Below are positions 28,684-38,675 of a stretch of 64,000 nucleotides of DNA, piece after piece. The notes beneath the pieces were generated by a model, which was given only the letters and a program-made list of their open reading frames with translations, was not told where the DNA came from and did not search any database. Both the position numbers and the translations under genes were made by a program. The stretch covers positions 124,001 through 188,000 of the forward strand of contig NZ_WQCA01000010.1 of assembly GCF_013032445.1 (NCBI RefSeq). Reading direction: 5' to 3'. The stretch comes from Ruegeria arenilitoris (GTDB lineage Bacteria; Pseudomonadota; Alphaproteobacteria; Rhodobacterales; Rhodobacteraceae). Each line of letters begins with the position of its first letter. Within the stretch, counting starts at the first letter, position 1.

Positions 28684-29190
28684 TTAGTTGATCCGGGCCG
28701 ACGCCGCCAGCGCACCGGCTAAGGCGTTCTGAATTTCGTCCGGGAAATCCCGACCGTTCTCATGCAACCCGGCAGCGACCCAGCCCACTGTGTGCCCCCG
28801 GCTGCCGATATCATTCGCGCGTACAACGACAGGAGACGTGCGCTCAACACTGACCAGTTCCATAGAGCGTTCGATCTCGCTTTCGGTCAGAATCATTTTG
28901 ACCGCACTGAAAATATCCACCGAGACCTGCAATGTCTGATGCTCCAACCGATGCGCCGCATCCGTCAGCAGGCGCGTGCAGAAGGCAGACAGAAAGTACC
29001 AGCGGAAAATGGAAAACACTCGGCCCTGCAACTCGCCATGCACCGTGCCCCCATTTGTGGCCACGCGGGCGATTCGGTCGAACGCGTTCTCAGCAGCTTT
29101 GGACGCTTGGCAAATCTGTCGCTCGCGCTTGGCAATAGAAATAACACGCGGCGCAAATTCCACTGCGGCTTCAGGGGATTCCAAATTCAT
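28684..29190 (-). CDS. Hypothetical protein upstream of aspD
   Basis: A 168-residue protein of no family I recognise. TTGGAGGA lies a few bases before the ATG, which supports a real gene. The sequence looks soluble and mostly helical, with a short aromatic stretch (FSIFRWYFLSAF) near residue 60. It is upstream of aspD on the same strand, with 119 bases between. A plus-strand frame of similar length covers the same bases but has no ribosome site. Confidence 0.6.
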   Translation of the reverse strand: MNLESPEAAVEFAPRVISIAKRERQICQASKAAENAFDRIARVATNGGTVHGELQGRVFSIFRWYFLSAFCTRLLTDAAHRLEHQTLQVSVDIFSAVKMILTESEIERSMELVSVERTSPVVVRANDIGSRGHTVGWVAAGLHENGRDFPDEIQNALAGALAASARIN

Positions 29191-29598
29191 ATACGTCCTC
29201 CAACGTTAACTCCTGATGAGGACTTGGAAACTCTCAAGTGAAATCGGTTGCGATTTAACGCCATTTTTTGCAGAAATCGTCTCTTTGTTGGCTTATTAAA
29301 AATGACACAAAGCAAGTAATAACGCAAACATAAGCGACGACCGAATGAAAGCGTTTGGCTTTATTGTGGGTTCTTTGCCATCCTGAATTGAGGCAAACAC
29401 CGCGATTTGGGCTGAAACCTGCATAGATCTGACACGATCTTGCAAAAGTTATGCCCATTTCCGCATCTAATAAAACTCAATCCTGCTGATCAGTTTACGA
29501 GTTTCAATTTAACGAGGGGGTACGAGCGGGACCAGGGGGTGAGCGCCTGACCAACCGGGCTCGCCGACGGCCAGAGCAGCTCCCCCCGCCGACGTCGC
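29191..29598. other. Intergenic region (about 400 bases), no gene seen
   Basis: The left two thirds are A/T-rich relative to the window, with several short A/T tracts; the last 80 bases are G/C-rich. No RNA gene, terminator with a T-run or coding frame is supported. Confidence 0.3.
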
Positions 29599-30549
29599 TC
29601 AGTCGATTTTGCTTTTCTGCGCGTGCGGCGTGACGCCAAAGCTGGATCGGTACACCCGCGAAAAATGGCCGGGGCTTTCGAACCCGCAGGCCATGGCGAC
29701 CTCGGTCACCGAGGCTTCGGTTTGCAACAACAGTTTCTGGGCGCGCTCAAGGCGCAGTTCCATGAAGTACTTCTTGGGTGAGGTATTAAGGTATTTGCCG
29801 AACAGCCGTTCCAGCTGCCGGGTCGAGATGCCCAAATCCTCGGCAATCTGTGACGGCGATACCGGCGCTTCGATACAGTCCTGCATGATATGGATCGCCT
29901 TTGCCAGGTGGGCATTACGCATCCCATTGCGCGATTGCAGCGACACCCGCTGTTTTGCGGTGGCATTACGCACTGCGTTGTAGACCATTTGATCCGCCAC
30001 GGCGATGGCCAGTTCCTCACCGTGATCGCGTTCGATCAGGTGCAGCAGCAGGTCCGCCGTTGCCGTGCCACCCGAGGCGGTTATGTGTTTTTCGTCAGCC
30101 ACAAACACGCTACGCACAAGGTTCACTTCGGGGAAGGCCTCCATGAAGGCATCGTGGTACTCCCAGTGAATGGCCGCCTGCATACCGTCCAGAAACCCGG
30201 CCTCGGCCAGCAACCATGCACCAGAACACAACGCGCCAATGGCCGTCCCCCGCGCCCGTTCGCGCCGCAACGTTGCCAGCAATGCGCGCGTGACGTGATT
30301 GCGCATATGAATGCCCGACAAAACGAAAAGCTGATCGGTCTTGGACAGCGCCTCCAAACCGCCATGCACCAGCGTGACCGATCCGTTGGAACACACGGCC
30401 TGCTCGCCATGTTCGGAAAGGAAGGTCCAGTCATAGAGGTCTTCGCCGCTGACAAGATTCGCGATTCTCAGCGGCTCGACCGCGCAGGAGAAGGCGAGGT
30501 GCGAGAATTCCTCGATCAGAATGAAAGTGATGTGGCTCGGTTGGCTCAT
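29599..30549 (-). CDS. GlxA-type AraC-family transcriptional regulator
   Basis: A 316-residue regulator with an N-terminal DJ-1/PfpI-like sensor domain (GALCSGAWLLAEAG has the nucleophile-elbow Cys) and a C-terminal AraC double helix-turn-helix (SPSQIAEDLGISTRQLERLF and VTEVAMACGFESPGHFSRVY). This subfamily includes GbdR and other regulators of betaine, carnitine and amine catabolism. It is divergent from the GntR-led amine/aldehyde operon, with 139 bases between. Confidence 0.9.
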   Translation of the reverse strand: MSQPSHITFILIEEFSHLAFSCAVEPLRIANLVSGEDLYDWTFLSEHGEQAVCSNGSVTLVHGGLEALSKTDQLFVLSGIHMRNHVTRALLATLRRERARGTAIGALCSGAWLLAEAGFLDGMQAAIHWEYHDAFMEAFPEVNLVRSVFVADEKHITASGGTATADLLLHLIERDHGEELAIAVADQMVYNAVRNATAKQRVSLQSRNGMRNAHLAKAIHIMQDCIEAPVSPSQIAEDLGISTRQLERLFGKYLNTSPKKYFMELRLERAQKLLLQTEASVTEVAMACGFESPGHFSRVYRSSFGVTPHAQKSKID

Positions 30550-30604
30550 CAGGCGTCCCGTTCAGCTTGGCTTAGTTGATGCTCCATGCTGCACGATTTT
30601 TTTA

Positions 30605-30612
30605 TGTATACA
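30605..30612. promoter_or_regulatory. Candidate GntR operator
   Basis: The perfect palindrome TGTATACA, flanked by A/T-rich sequence, lies in the glxA-type/gntR divergent promoter. Palindromes of this kind are common sites for FadR/VanR-type GntR proteins. The evidence is symmetry and position. Confidence 0.35.
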
Positions 30613-30688
30613 AGCTGTATTTTCTTGGAGTACACAATGTGCACCGCGAGCTCGACGAGATTCGCGTCGCCCATCGAAGGAGAGACGG

Positions 30689-31399
30689 ATGAAAGACGAT
30701 GCCAAATCCCGCAAGGCTGAGTTGACCGAACATCTGCGGGTGTCGATCCTGACCCTGCGCCTGCAACCAGGCACCGATCTGGATGAAGCGCATTTGTCCG
30801 ATGCGTTCGGCCTGTCGCGCACCCCTCTGCGCGAGGTGTTCCGACAACTGGCGGGCGAAGGCTACTTGGACCTGCGCACCAACCGCAGCGCCCGCGTATC
30901 CGAGATGTCCTATACCACCCTGCGCGATTTCTTTCTGGCCGCGCCGATGGTCTATGGCGCAATCCTGCGGCTGGCGGCTCAGAACGCGACGCACGCGCAG
31001 ATTGAGGATCTGAAAGAGGCGCAACAGGCGTTCAAGGCCGCGCTACGTACGGGATCGGCCGAAGATCGGGCGCTGGCCAATAACCGGTTTCACGATGTCA
31101 CCGGCGCGATGTCGGGCAATGTCTACCTGCTGCCGTCGTTCAACCGGTTACTGATCGATCACGCCCGGATCGGGATGACCTTTTATCGCCCTCAGACGGC
31201 GAAGATGTCCGAAAACCTGTCCGAGGCAAGCGCTCAACATGACGCCATCATCGCCGCCATCGAGGCGGGCGATGAGGCGGCTGCTGCGCAGCTGGCCGAG
31301 GATCATTGGAACCTTTCACGCGATCAGATCGAACTGTTCGTGATGCCTGACGCGCTGGATGTCCCGATGGGCGTCCCGCCCCTTTCGAAACCTGCATGA
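30689..31399 (+). CDS. GntR-family regulator (FadR/FCD subfamily)
   Basis: A 236-residue protein with an N-terminal winged helix (LSDAFGLSRTPLREVFRQLAGEG) and an all-helical FCD ligand domain. The ATG at 30689 follows GAAGGAGAG; the open frame upstream to 30521 is non-coding. The gene is seven bases from the DapA-like gene and probably regulates the operon it heads. Confidence 0.9.
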   Translation: MKDDAKSRKAELTEHLRVSILTLRLQPGTDLDEAHLSDAFGLSRTPLREVFRQLAGEGYLDLRTNRSARVSEMSYTTLRDFFLAAPMVYGAILRLAAQNATHAQIEDLKEAQQAFKAALRTGSAEDRALANNRFHDVTGAMSGNVYLLPSFNRLLIDHARIGMTFYRPQTAKMSENLSEASAQHDAIIAAIEAGDEAAAAQLAEDHWNLSRDQIELFVMPDALDVPMGVPPLSKPA

Positions 31400-31406
31400 G
31401 GACGGA

Positions 31407-32324
31407 ATGAACCCGATTTTCAGATTTGAGGGGATCTACACCCCTGTGGTCACGCCCTATCACGAGGATGGCAGCGTGAATTGGGACGCCCTGTCCAACG
31501 TGATCGAATACCTGATCGAAAACGGCGTGCACGGGCTGATCTCAGGCGGCTCAACTGGCGAGAACTATGCCCAAACGGTTGAAGAACGGCTGGAACTGGC
31601 GCGATTCACGCACGAGCGTCTGAAGGGCCGACTGCCGCTGGTCGTTGGAACTGGCGCGATGCTAACATCGGATTCGATCGCGCTAGCCTCTGGCGCGCGT
31701 GAGATCGGCGCAGATTCTATCCTGTTGGCCAGCCCACCCTATTCGGTGCCAACCGACCGCGAAAACGCGCTGAATGCGCTGGCCATCGACAAGGCCGCCG
31801 ACCTGCCGGTGATGCTGTACAACTATCCGCACCGCACCGGCACGATGATGGGCGAGGAATTTCTTGACCGCGTGGGCCGCAGCCGGAATTTCTGCGGCAT
31901 TAAGGAAAGCTCGGGCGATATCAACCGGGTGCACCTGCTGGCCCGTGACTATCCGCATATCCAACTGGGCTGCGGCATGGACGATCAGGCGCTGGAGTTC
32001 TTCGCTTGGGGCGCGCCGTTCTGGGTCTGCGGTGGGTCGAATTTCCTGCCAGCTGAACATGTGGCGCTGTACAATGCCTGCGTGATCGAGGGCAATTTCG
32101 CCAAAGGCCGCCGGATCATGTCGGCAATGATGCCGCTAATGCGGGTGCTGGAACAGGGTGGCAAGTTCATCCAAACCATCAAACATGGCGTGACCATGAA
32201 CGGGATCGATGCGGGCGCAATGCGACCTCCGCTGAAAGGTCTGAACAAGGACGACAAGCGTGCACTGGAACAGGTGACGCGCGTGTTGAAGAAAAAAATC
32301 TCAGATATCGTTGCGGAGGGCTAA
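31407..32324 (+). CDS. DapA-family aldolase/lyase (dihydrodipicolinate synthase-like)
   Basis: A TIM-barrel class I lyase of 305 residues. The Schiff-base lysine is in IKESSGD (near residue 166), the proton-relay Tyr in YNYPHRTG (near 138), and GGSTGEN marks the carboxylate site. Because it sits between gntR and an aldehyde dehydrogenase, a catabolic substrate is likelier than lysine biosynthesis; related enzymes cleave or deaminate hydroxy-oxo acids. GAGGACGGA precedes the start. Confidence 0.85.
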   Translation: MNPIFRFEGIYTPVVTPYHEDGSVNWDALSNVIEYLIENGVHGLISGGSTGENYAQTVEERLELARFTHERLKGRLPLVVGTGAMLTSDSIALASGAREIGADSILLASPPYSVPTDRENALNALAIDKAADLPVMLYNYPHRTGTMMGEEFLDRVGRSRNFCGIKESSGDINRVHLLARDYPHIQLGCGMDDQALEFFAWGAPFWVCGGSNFLPAEHVALYNACVIEGNFAKGRRIMSAMMPLMRVLEQGGKFIQTIKHGVTMNGIDAGAMRPPLKGLNKDDKRALEQVTRVLKKKISDIVAEG

Positions 32325-32327
32325 GGC

Positions 32328-33824
32328 ATGGAATTGCTGACACAGGACGAATACAAATCCATCGCCGCAGGCCTGACACTGCCGACCGGTGCTTTTATCG
32401 ACGGCGCGTTCCGTCCGGCGATTTCGGGTGAAACCTTCACCGCTGTGAACCCCGCGACCGGCGACACGCTGGCGGACATAGCCGCTTGCGGCGCGGCGGA
32501 TGTGGACTTTGCCGTTGAAAAGGCGCGTGAGGCCTTTGACGATGGCCGTTGGTCGAAACTGCACCCTTCGGACCGCAAGGATGTACTGATCCGGCTATGC
32601 AAGCTGATGACCCGCAATGCACGCGAACTGGCGGTGATGGAGAGCATCGACAGCGGCAAGACCATCTATGACTGCGAAACCGTGGACGTACCCGAGACCA
32701 TTCACTGCCTGAAATGGCACGCCGAGGCGATTGACAAGATCTATGATCAGGTCTCACCCGCCAGTGACGATCACATCGCTATGGTCGTGCGCGAGCCGAT
32801 TGGCGTTGTGGGTCTGGTGCTGCCGTGGAACTTCCCGCTGCTGATGCTGGCGTGGAAAATCGGCCCTGCGCTGGCGGCGGGCTGCTCGGTGGTGGTGAAA
32901 CCTGCGGTGGAAACTACGCTGACGACACTGCGTCTGGCCGAACTGGCGATGGAGGCGGGTCTACCGCGCGGCGTTCTGAACATCGTGCCGGGTGGTGGCG
33001 CCGAGGTGGGCGAACCCATCGGGCGGCATATGGATATCGACATGGTGTCCTTCACCGGCTCGACCGTTACTGGAAAACGCTTCCTAACATACTCGGCCGA
33101 AAGCAACGCCAAAGAGGTGGTGCTGGAAATGGGTGGTAAAAACCCCGCCATCGTGATGGACGACGCCGAAAACCTCGACCGTGTGGCGGCGCATATCGTC
33201 AACGGCGCGTTCTGGAATATGGGCGAGAACTGCTCGGCCTCGTCCCGCCTGATCGTGCACAAGGATGTGAAGGCGGAACTGCTGGAACGCATCGCACACC
33301 ACGCCAAACAGTGGAACATCGGCGACCCGCTGGACCCCGAAACCCGCATGGGCGCACTGGTCAGCGAAGGCCATTACAACAAGGTCTGTAGTTATCTGGA
33401 TCAGGCCGAGAATGTGGTAATCGGCGGCAAGGCCGAGAATGGGTTCGTCGAAGCTACCGTGGTCGAAGTGCCCGGCAACGACTCCACCCTGGCGCGCGAG
33501 GAGATCTTCGGCCCGGTCCTGTCGGTGATTGAGGTTTCTGGCTTTGACGAGGCGATCAAGATCGCCAATGACACCGAATACGGCCTCTGTGCCTCGATCT
33601 TTACGGCCAACGCAAAACGTGCCATCCGGGGTGCGCGGGCAATCCGGGCGGGTACCGTGACGGTGAACAGCTTTGGTGAAGGCGACATCACCACGCCCTT
33701 CGGCGGCTACAAGCAGTCGGGCTTTGGCGGGCGTGACAACTCGGTCCACGCGCATGACCAGTACACTCAGCTGAAGACCATCTGGATCGACCTTGCCGAT
33801 GACGCTGATGAGGCCGTCGATTGA
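32328..33824 (+). CDS. NAD(P)-dependent aldehyde dehydrogenase (PuuC-like)
   Basis: A full-length ALDH of 498 residues. The catalytic Cys is in GENCSASS (near 300), the general-base Glu in LEMGGKNP (near 265), and the PWNFP oxyanion-side motif is present. The C-terminus (PFGGYKQSGFGGRDNS) resembles gamma-glutamyl-aminobutyraldehyde dehydrogenase PuuC. It is three bases from dapA and overlaps the following oxidase gene, which is PuuB-like, suggesting sequential oxidation of an amine to an acid. Confidence 0.85.
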   Translation: MELLTQDEYKSIAAGLTLPTGAFIDGAFRPAISGETFTAVNPATGDTLADIAACGAADVDFAVEKAREAFDDGRWSKLHPSDRKDVLIRLCKLMTRNARELAVMESIDSGKTIYDCETVDVPETIHCLKWHAEAIDKIYDQVSPASDDHIAMVVREPIGVVGLVLPWNFPLLMLAWKIGPALAAGCSVVVKPAVETTLTTLRLAELAMEAGLPRGVLNIVPGGGAEVGEPIGRHMDIDMVSFTGSTVTGKRFLTYSAESNAKEVVLEMGGKNPAIVMDDAENLDRVAAHIVNGAFWNMGENCSASSRLIVHKDVKAELLERIAHHAKQWNIGDPLDPETRMGALVSEGHYNKVCSYLDQAENVVIGGKAENGFVEATVVEVPGNDSTLAREEIFGPVLSVIEVSGFDEAIKIANDTEYGLCASIFTANAKRAIRGARAIRAGTVTVNSFGEGDITTPFGGYKQSGFGGRDNSVHAHDQYTQLKTIWIDLADDADEAVD

Positions 33825-35161
33825 GCGCCTATACCGCCAGAACCCTACCGGTCCATCGTGGACCAGCGGCATGGAGCGCCATCCTTGGGGCTCAGCCGCC
33901 CACGCAGGAATTGGACGGTGACCTGACCGCCGATTTCACTATCGTCGGTGCCGGATTCGCCGGTCTGTCGGCGGCCCGGCGCCTGACCCAACTGCAACCC
34001 GATGCCAGAGTCGTCGTATTGGAAGCCGGGCGTGTAGCCGAAGGTGCTGCAGGGCGGAACTCGGGCTTTATGATCGACCTGCCGCATGATCTGGCGTCGG
34101 ACGATTATGCCGGGACGGGCGACGACAAGGTGATGATCGGACTGAACCGGCAGGCAATCGCCTTTGCCCGCGCGGCGGTCGCGCAATACGGGATCGACCC
34201 GAACTTCTTTGATCCTGCGGGCAAGGTGAATGGCGCAGCCAGCGCGGCAGGTTACGCCCACAACGTCAGCTATGCGCAGCATCTGGAGACGCTGGGTGAA
34301 ACCAGCGAAATGCTGAATCCGCAGCAGATGTTCGACCTGACCGGTTCACACCACTACCGGTCCGGGCTCTACACGCCCGGCACAGTTATGTTGCAGCCTG
34401 CGGGCTATATTCGCGGGCTGGCGGCCGGGTTGGTCGGGGACGGCGTGGCGCTGTATGAAAACGCGGCCGTCACCGGGTTCGAAAAACAGGGCGACACGTG
34501 GCTGGTGAAAACCCAGCGAGGGGCGGTCAGCACGGGTGCCGTGATCCTGACAGTCAACGGGCATCTGGAAAGCTTCGGTATCGAGCGTGACCGGCTGATG
34601 CAACTGTTCCTGTTCGCCGCGATGACGCCGGAATTGGACGGTAGCGCGCTGGCCCGTCTGGGCGGCCAACCGCGATGGGGCGTGACCCCGTCCGATCCGA
34701 TGGGCACCACGATGCGGCGGATCGACAGTGGACAGGGCGGCAATCGCGTCATCACCCGCACCTGCGCGGCGTTGCGTCCCGGCATGGCCGCAACCACTCG
34801 CGATCTGGCGCGGGCATCAAAGGTGATGCAGCGCAAGTTCGACCAGAGGTTCCCGCAACTGATGGGGATGGAGATGGAGTACCATTGGGCCGGCCACCTG
34901 TGCCTGAGCCTGAACAGCGTCTCGGTCACGCGCGAGATTGAACCCGGCGTTTATTCCGGCTGCGTCCAGAACGGTTTGGGTACCGCACGCGGGACTCTTA
35001 CCGGGATCGCAGCGGCGGAACGCGCCTGCGGCCAAAGCTCGGACATCACCCGGTTTTTCGAGGCCGAAGATCAACCCAAGCGCCTGCCACCGCAGCCCTT
35101 CCGCGAGATCGGGGCAAACGCCGTTCTCCGCTGGAAGGAATGGCGCGCGCGGGATGAGTGA
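33821..35161 (+). CDS. FAD-dependent amine oxidase of the DAO family (PuuB/OrdL-like)
   Basis: A 446-residue flavoprotein with the dinucleotide-binding motif VGAGFAGLSAARRL (near residue 45) and the family motif AGRNSGFM. It probably oxidises a primary or gamma-glutamylated amine to the aldehyde used by the upstream ALDH. Translation starts at TTG, which overlaps the ALDH stop (TTGA). Its stop abuts the stop of the convergent SDR gene with no bases between. Confidence 0.85.
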   Translation: MSAYTARTLPVHRGPAAWSAILGAQPPTQELDGDLTADFTIVGAGFAGLSAARRLTQLQPDARVVVLEAGRVAEGAAGRNSGFMIDLPHDLASDDYAGTGDDKVMIGLNRQAIAFARAAVAQYGIDPNFFDPAGKVNGAASAAGYAHNVSYAQHLETLGETSEMLNPQQMFDLTGSHHYRSGLYTPGTVMLQPAGYIRGLAAGLVGDGVALYENAAVTGFEKQGDTWLVKTQRGAVSTGAVILTVNGHLESFGIERDRLMQLFLFAAMTPELDGSALARLGGQPRWGVTPSDPMGTTMRRIDSGQGGNRVITRTCAALRPGMAATTRDLARASKVMQRKFDQRFPQLMGMEMEYHWAGHLCLSLNSVSVTREIEPGVYSGCVQNGLGTARGTLTGIAAAERACGQSSDITRFFEAEDQPKRLPPQPFREIGANAVLRWKEWRARDE

Positions 35162-35896
35162 TCAGGGCAGGCTCAGCTTGGCCATGCGCCCGCCATCCAC
35201 GGTATAGACCTGCCCGGTGATGAAGCTGGCCTCGTCTGAGGCCAGAAACGCAACCAGCGCCGCGACCTCCTCCGGTGCACCGGTGCGGGCTACAGGGTGA
35301 ATGCGCCTGATATCTTCGCGGAACGCCTCGGGGTTCGGCATTGATGCGATGAAATCCACATTCAGTTCAGTATCGATCCAACCCGGTGCGACGGCATTAC
35401 AGCGGATGCCGTCGGCTCCGTGATCTACGGCCACCGCGCGCGTCAAGCCGTGCAGGCCGGCCTTGGACGCGCAATAGGCGGCGTGGCCGGGATTACTGCC
35501 CAACCCTTCGATCGAACCGATATTGACGATATTGCCACGCGTCCGTCGCAAGTGCGGCAGTGCCGCCTTGATCAGCAGGAACGGAGCGGTGAGGTTGACC
35601 GTCAGATTGCGCTGCCAGTCCTCAAGGCTCATCTCAACAACCGAGGCTTCCTGCATCATCCCTGCATTGTTGATCAGAATGTCCAGCCGCCCTGCCCGGT
35701 CGATGACCTGATCAACCACGGCTTGCGGGCTGTCGGGATCGGCAAAATCGGCCGCGATGCCATCGAAATCAGGATCTGCCCCACGTTGTGCCGTGAACAC
35801 ACGCGCCCCGTCCTGCCTCAACCGTGCGGCAATCGCCCGGCCAATTCCACTGCGCCCGCCGGTGACAAGCGCGGTTTTGCCCTCAAATCGGCTCAT
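35162..35896 (-). CDS. Short-chain dehydrogenase/reductase A
   Basis: A classical SDR of 244 residues: cofactor motif TGGRSGIG, structural NNAG, catalytic Ser in NIGSIEG and Tyr/Lys in YCASK, and the C-terminal VDGG. The start at 35896 overlaps the upstream SDR stop by four bases; a longer frame to 35938 is not needed. The substrate is unknown. Confidence 0.85.
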   Translation of the reverse strand: MSRFEGKTALVTGGRSGIGRAIAARLRQDGARVFTAQRGADPDFDGIAADFADPDSPQAVVDQVIDRAGRLDILINNAGMMQEASVVEMSLEDWQRNLTVNLTAPFLLIKAALPHLRRTRGNIVNIGSIEGLGSNPGHAAYCASKAGLHGLTRAVAVDHGADGIRCNAVAPGWIDTELNVDFIASMPNPEAFREDIRRIHPVARTGAPEEVAALVAFLASDEASFITGQVYTVDGGRMAKLSLP

Positions 35897-36624
35897 GAAA
35901 CCGGCTTCCCTCCGTTCACTTCCAACAACGCGCCACAAACATAGCGTGCAGAATCCGAGACCAGAAACGTCACCACGTCAGCGATATCCCCGGGTTCGGC
36001 AATGCGGCCCAATGGGACGGTCTGGCCCAGTTCGGCCACGGCGGTATCCGGATCGAACCCGCGCATTTCAAAGCCCGAGCGCAGCATCGGCGTGTTCACC
36101 TCATTCGGGCAGACGGCGTTGATGCGGATGCCCTGATGGGCGTGGTCCATGCCCATGCACTGGGTCAGCGAGGCAATCGCGGCCTTGGTCATACAGTAAA
36201 CCGCGTGGTTGGGGCCAGGGCGCAGGCCCCAGCAGGATGCGGTGTTGACGATAGCCCCGCCACCACCTGCGGCCAGAATTGGGATTGCAGCCCGGCAGAC
36301 ACGAAAAGGGGCCTCGACATTTACGCCTAGCGACAGCGCCCAGTCCTGATCCGATGTCTCGGTGACTGAACCGCGCGTAATCACACCGGCGTTGTTGATG
36401 ACGATGTCCAGACCACCCAGAGCCTCCGCTGCGTACCGGGGCAGCGTGTCGGCATAGGTCGCGTCCAGCAGATCGCCGGGTAGATGGGCTTCTGCCTTGA
36501 TCCCCTCGGTCACGCGGTCAGCAACCGCAACCCGCGCGCCCGCCTGACGCAGGCGCTGCGAGATGGCAGCGCCGATCCCGCCGGCTGCCCCAGTGATGAG
36601 AGCGGCTTTTCCCTGTAGTTCCAT
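35893..36624 (-). CDS. Short-chain dehydrogenase/reductase B
   Basis: A second classical SDR of 243 residues, with GAAGGIG, NNAG and YCMTK motifs and C-terminal EVNGG. It is coupled to SDR A and follows the MttB-type gene after a terminator hairpin. The pair could oxidise and re-reduce a hydroxyl group during catabolism of the MttB product, but this is inference. Confidence 0.85.
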   Translation of the reverse strand: MELQGKAALITGAAGGIGAAISQRLRQAGARVAVADRVTEGIKAEAHLPGDLLDATYADTLPRYAAEALGGLDIVINNAGVITRGSVTETSDQDWALSLGVNVEAPFRVCRAAIPILAAGGGGAIVNTASCWGLRPGPNHAVYCMTKAAIASLTQCMGMDHAHQGIRINAVCPNEVNTPMLRSGFEMRGFDPDTAVAELGQTVPLGRIAEPGDIADVVTFLVSDSARYVCGALLEVNGGKPVS

Positions 36625-36644
36625 TATCCCTCCGATTGGAAAAA

Positions 36645-36668
36645 ACCCGCCCGATAGTCTGGGCGGGT
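36645..36668 (-). terminator. Rho-independent terminator after the MttB-type gene
   Basis: Arms ACCCGCCC (36645-36652) and GGGCGGGT (36661-36668), followed on the minus strand by TTTTTTCC. It separates the MttB-type gene from the two SDR genes. Confidence 0.8.
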
Positions 36669-36687
36669 GAGTTGCAGGGAGAATTCC

Positions 36688-38235
36688 TTAGTAGCTCTGG
36701 TTCAGCTCGTCAGCCGCAGGAATTTCCCGCTCGCGGCGGGCGATGTAATCCAGAAGCTCTTCGTTCTTCGCCTCGTCCAGCTTAGGTTCCTGGTATTCGG
36801 ACAACAGTTTTCTGGCGTGTTTGAGCGCGCGTTCAGTGATCTCAACGCTGCCTTCGGCCTGCCACTGCTCGATCGAATTGTTGTCGAACAGTTCAGGCAT
36901 GAAGAAGGCACTCTGGAAGTTGTCCTGTGTGTGCGGGTGGCCAAGGTAGTGCCCACCGGGGCCGACATCGGGCACCGCGGCGATGGCCTGATCAAAATCG
37001 TGCCATTTCGGACCTTCAGCCATACGGTACGCCATCGCGCACTGTTCGGCATCCACAATGAACTTGGCGACAGAACAGTGCATCCCGGCCTCATTCCAGC
37101 CCGCCGAGTGCCAGATGTAATTGGCACCGGCATGAATGACCGCTTGCAGCGTGGTGGCTGATTCATAGCCCGCCTGCGCGTCAAAGGTCTTGGCCCCGCC
37201 CAGCGTGTTCGACGTGCGCCACGGCACGTCATAGAACCGCGCCATCTGGCCGATCATAAAGTTCATCAGGCTGATCTCGGGCGTGCCAGCCATCGGTGCG
37301 CCTGATTTCATGGACACTGTCGAAAGATAGTGCCCCCAGATCGCGGGCGCGCCCTTGCGGATAACCTGCGTGTAAGCCAGCGCGCTCAGCGCCTCGGCGG
37401 TCAGCTGCGCCACAGTTGCGGGCACCGACGCGGGTGTGTTCGCACCGCCCAGAACAAAGGGAGAGCACAAAACCGGCTGATTGCGGCGGCAGAAGGCACG
37501 CATCGCGCCCAACATGGTCTCATCCCAGACCAGCGGACTGTTACCGTTGCAGTTGCCGGTTGTGACTGGATGGTCGTCAATGAACCCTTCGCCGAAAAGG
37601 ATATCGCACATATCCATCACGTCCTCGGCGTTCTTGGGCGAGGTGGTCATGCCCATGAACATCTTGTCCGAGTATTTCATCGATGAGTACGTAATCTGCA
37701 GATGGCGTTGACTGATCGGATGATCATAGGGCTCGACAATGTGGTGGGCCGAGCTGTGCAGCGCGGGCATCATGTGGCTCAGCTTGTGGAACATCGCCAG
37801 ATCTTCCAACAGCGGATTGCGGCGCACATCATCCAAATCGCGCAAAAACGGCGCGCCAGTCATCGGCACGAACACCGAATGCTTACCACCCAGCTTGACG
37901 TTGTTTTTGGGGTTGCGGGCGTGGTAGGTGAACTGCGTCGGAATGGTCGAGATCAGCTCTCGCACCATGTTGCGGTCCAGATAAACCAGTTCACCATCGA
38001 CCTTGGCACCCGCCTTTTTCCAGTCCTCTATGGCGATCGGGTCTCGAAACTGGACGCCAACGTTTTCCAGAATGTCCATGGCGGCATTGTCGATGCGTTC
38101 AACCTGACTACCATCCATCACCTCGCACAAGGGGATGCCTCGGGTCAGGCCGGGCAGCATTTCAAAATTCGGGGCGGTGCGCAGGGCGCGACGGGCTGAA
38201 CGGCCGCCGGCGCGGGACGCGGTTCGAATGTTCAC
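36688..38235 (-). CDS. MttB-family corrinoid methyltransferase (non-pyrrolysine)
   Basis: A 515-residue intact homologue of trimethylamine methyltransferase. There is no in-frame TAG, so it belongs to the non-pyrrolysine branch that includes glycine-betaine:corrinoid methyltransferases. Family blocks include MDILENVGVQF near residue 55 and GGHYLGHPHTQDNF in the last quarter. I chose GTG 38235 because GGAGG lies eight bases upstream; an in-frame TTG at 38241 is too close to it. No corrinoid protein or activator gene is in the window, so partners must lie elsewhere. Confidence 0.85.
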   Translation of the reverse strand: MNIRTASRAGGRSARRALRTAPNFEMLPGLTRGIPLCEVMDGSQVERIDNAAMDILENVGVQFRDPIAIEDWKKAGAKVDGELVYLDRNMVRELISTIPTQFTYHARNPKNNVKLGGKHSVFVPMTGAPFLRDLDDVRRNPLLEDLAMFHKLSHMMPALHSSAHHIVEPYDHPISQRHLQITYSSMKYSDKMFMGMTTSPKNAEDVMDMCDILFGEGFIDDHPVTTGNCNGNSPLVWDETMLGAMRAFCRRNQPVLCSPFVLGGANTPASVPATVAQLTAEALSALAYTQVIRKGAPAIWGHYLSTVSMKSGAPMAGTPEISLMNFMIGQMARFYDVPWRTSNTLGGAKTFDAQAGYESATTLQAVIHAGANYIWHSAGWNEAGMHCSVAKFIVDAEQCAMAYRMAEGPKWHDFDQAIAAVPDVGPGGHYLGHPHTQDNFQSAFFMPELFDNNSIEQWQAEGSVEITERALKHARKLLSEYQEPKLDEAKNEELLDYIARREREIPAADELNQSY

Positions 38236-38675
38236 GGGCAATCCTCCAATCGTGCTTCCCAGATTGGGGGATTCGCGAGCCTTTCACCTCACTGATTGCG
38301 ATATCTGTTTGCAGGAAGCGACACCGTTTTTGAAACATGAAACGCCGCCTCAGCGGTGCGGCGCTAGTTTGTCTTGCCAAACCGCACAGCACTAGCTCTT
38401 TTAAAACCCGGACTGCAATCGCAACTATGATTAATGGGCCGAGGTGCAAACCTACTTGCAAAAAGCCTACCGCGATGAAGGGCCGAAAACCGGTTTTGTC
38501 GATTAGCAAGTCTCAAGTTACACACGGCAATCGGGCGATTGCTCCGGACATCAGAACGATCAAGTTTGCAACACAACGCTTTGGCGAGAGCCCGTATCCG
38601 AGTATTAAGAAACGTATGATCCAGACCGGGCTGGAACAATCCCACCCTGCCCTCCCCACGGCGGAGACTGCTGAG
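38236..38675. other. Divergent intergenic region (about 440 bases)
   Basis: An open frame runs through this stretch into the alpha/beta hydrolase, but its residues are basic and low-complexity and I treat it as non-coding. A small hairpin CGCCGC-N9-GCGGCG lies at about 38342-38362. Promoters for the MttB-type gene and the hydrolase must be here. Confidence 0.3.

Noticed and set aside
28762..29241. A 159-residue plus-strand open frame opposite the hypothetical gene upstream of aspD
   Set aside because: The minus-strand frame has a good Shine-Dalgarno and more protein-like composition; the plus-strand one has neither.
31407..32324. dapA of lysine biosynthesis
   Set aside because: It is embedded in a GntR-controlled catabolic operon with aldehyde dehydrogenase and amine oxidase genes.
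38337..38675. Long N-terminal extension of the alpha/beta hydrolase
   Set aside because: The extra residues are basic and low-complexity, and the protein has a natural start at a membrane anchor at 38676.
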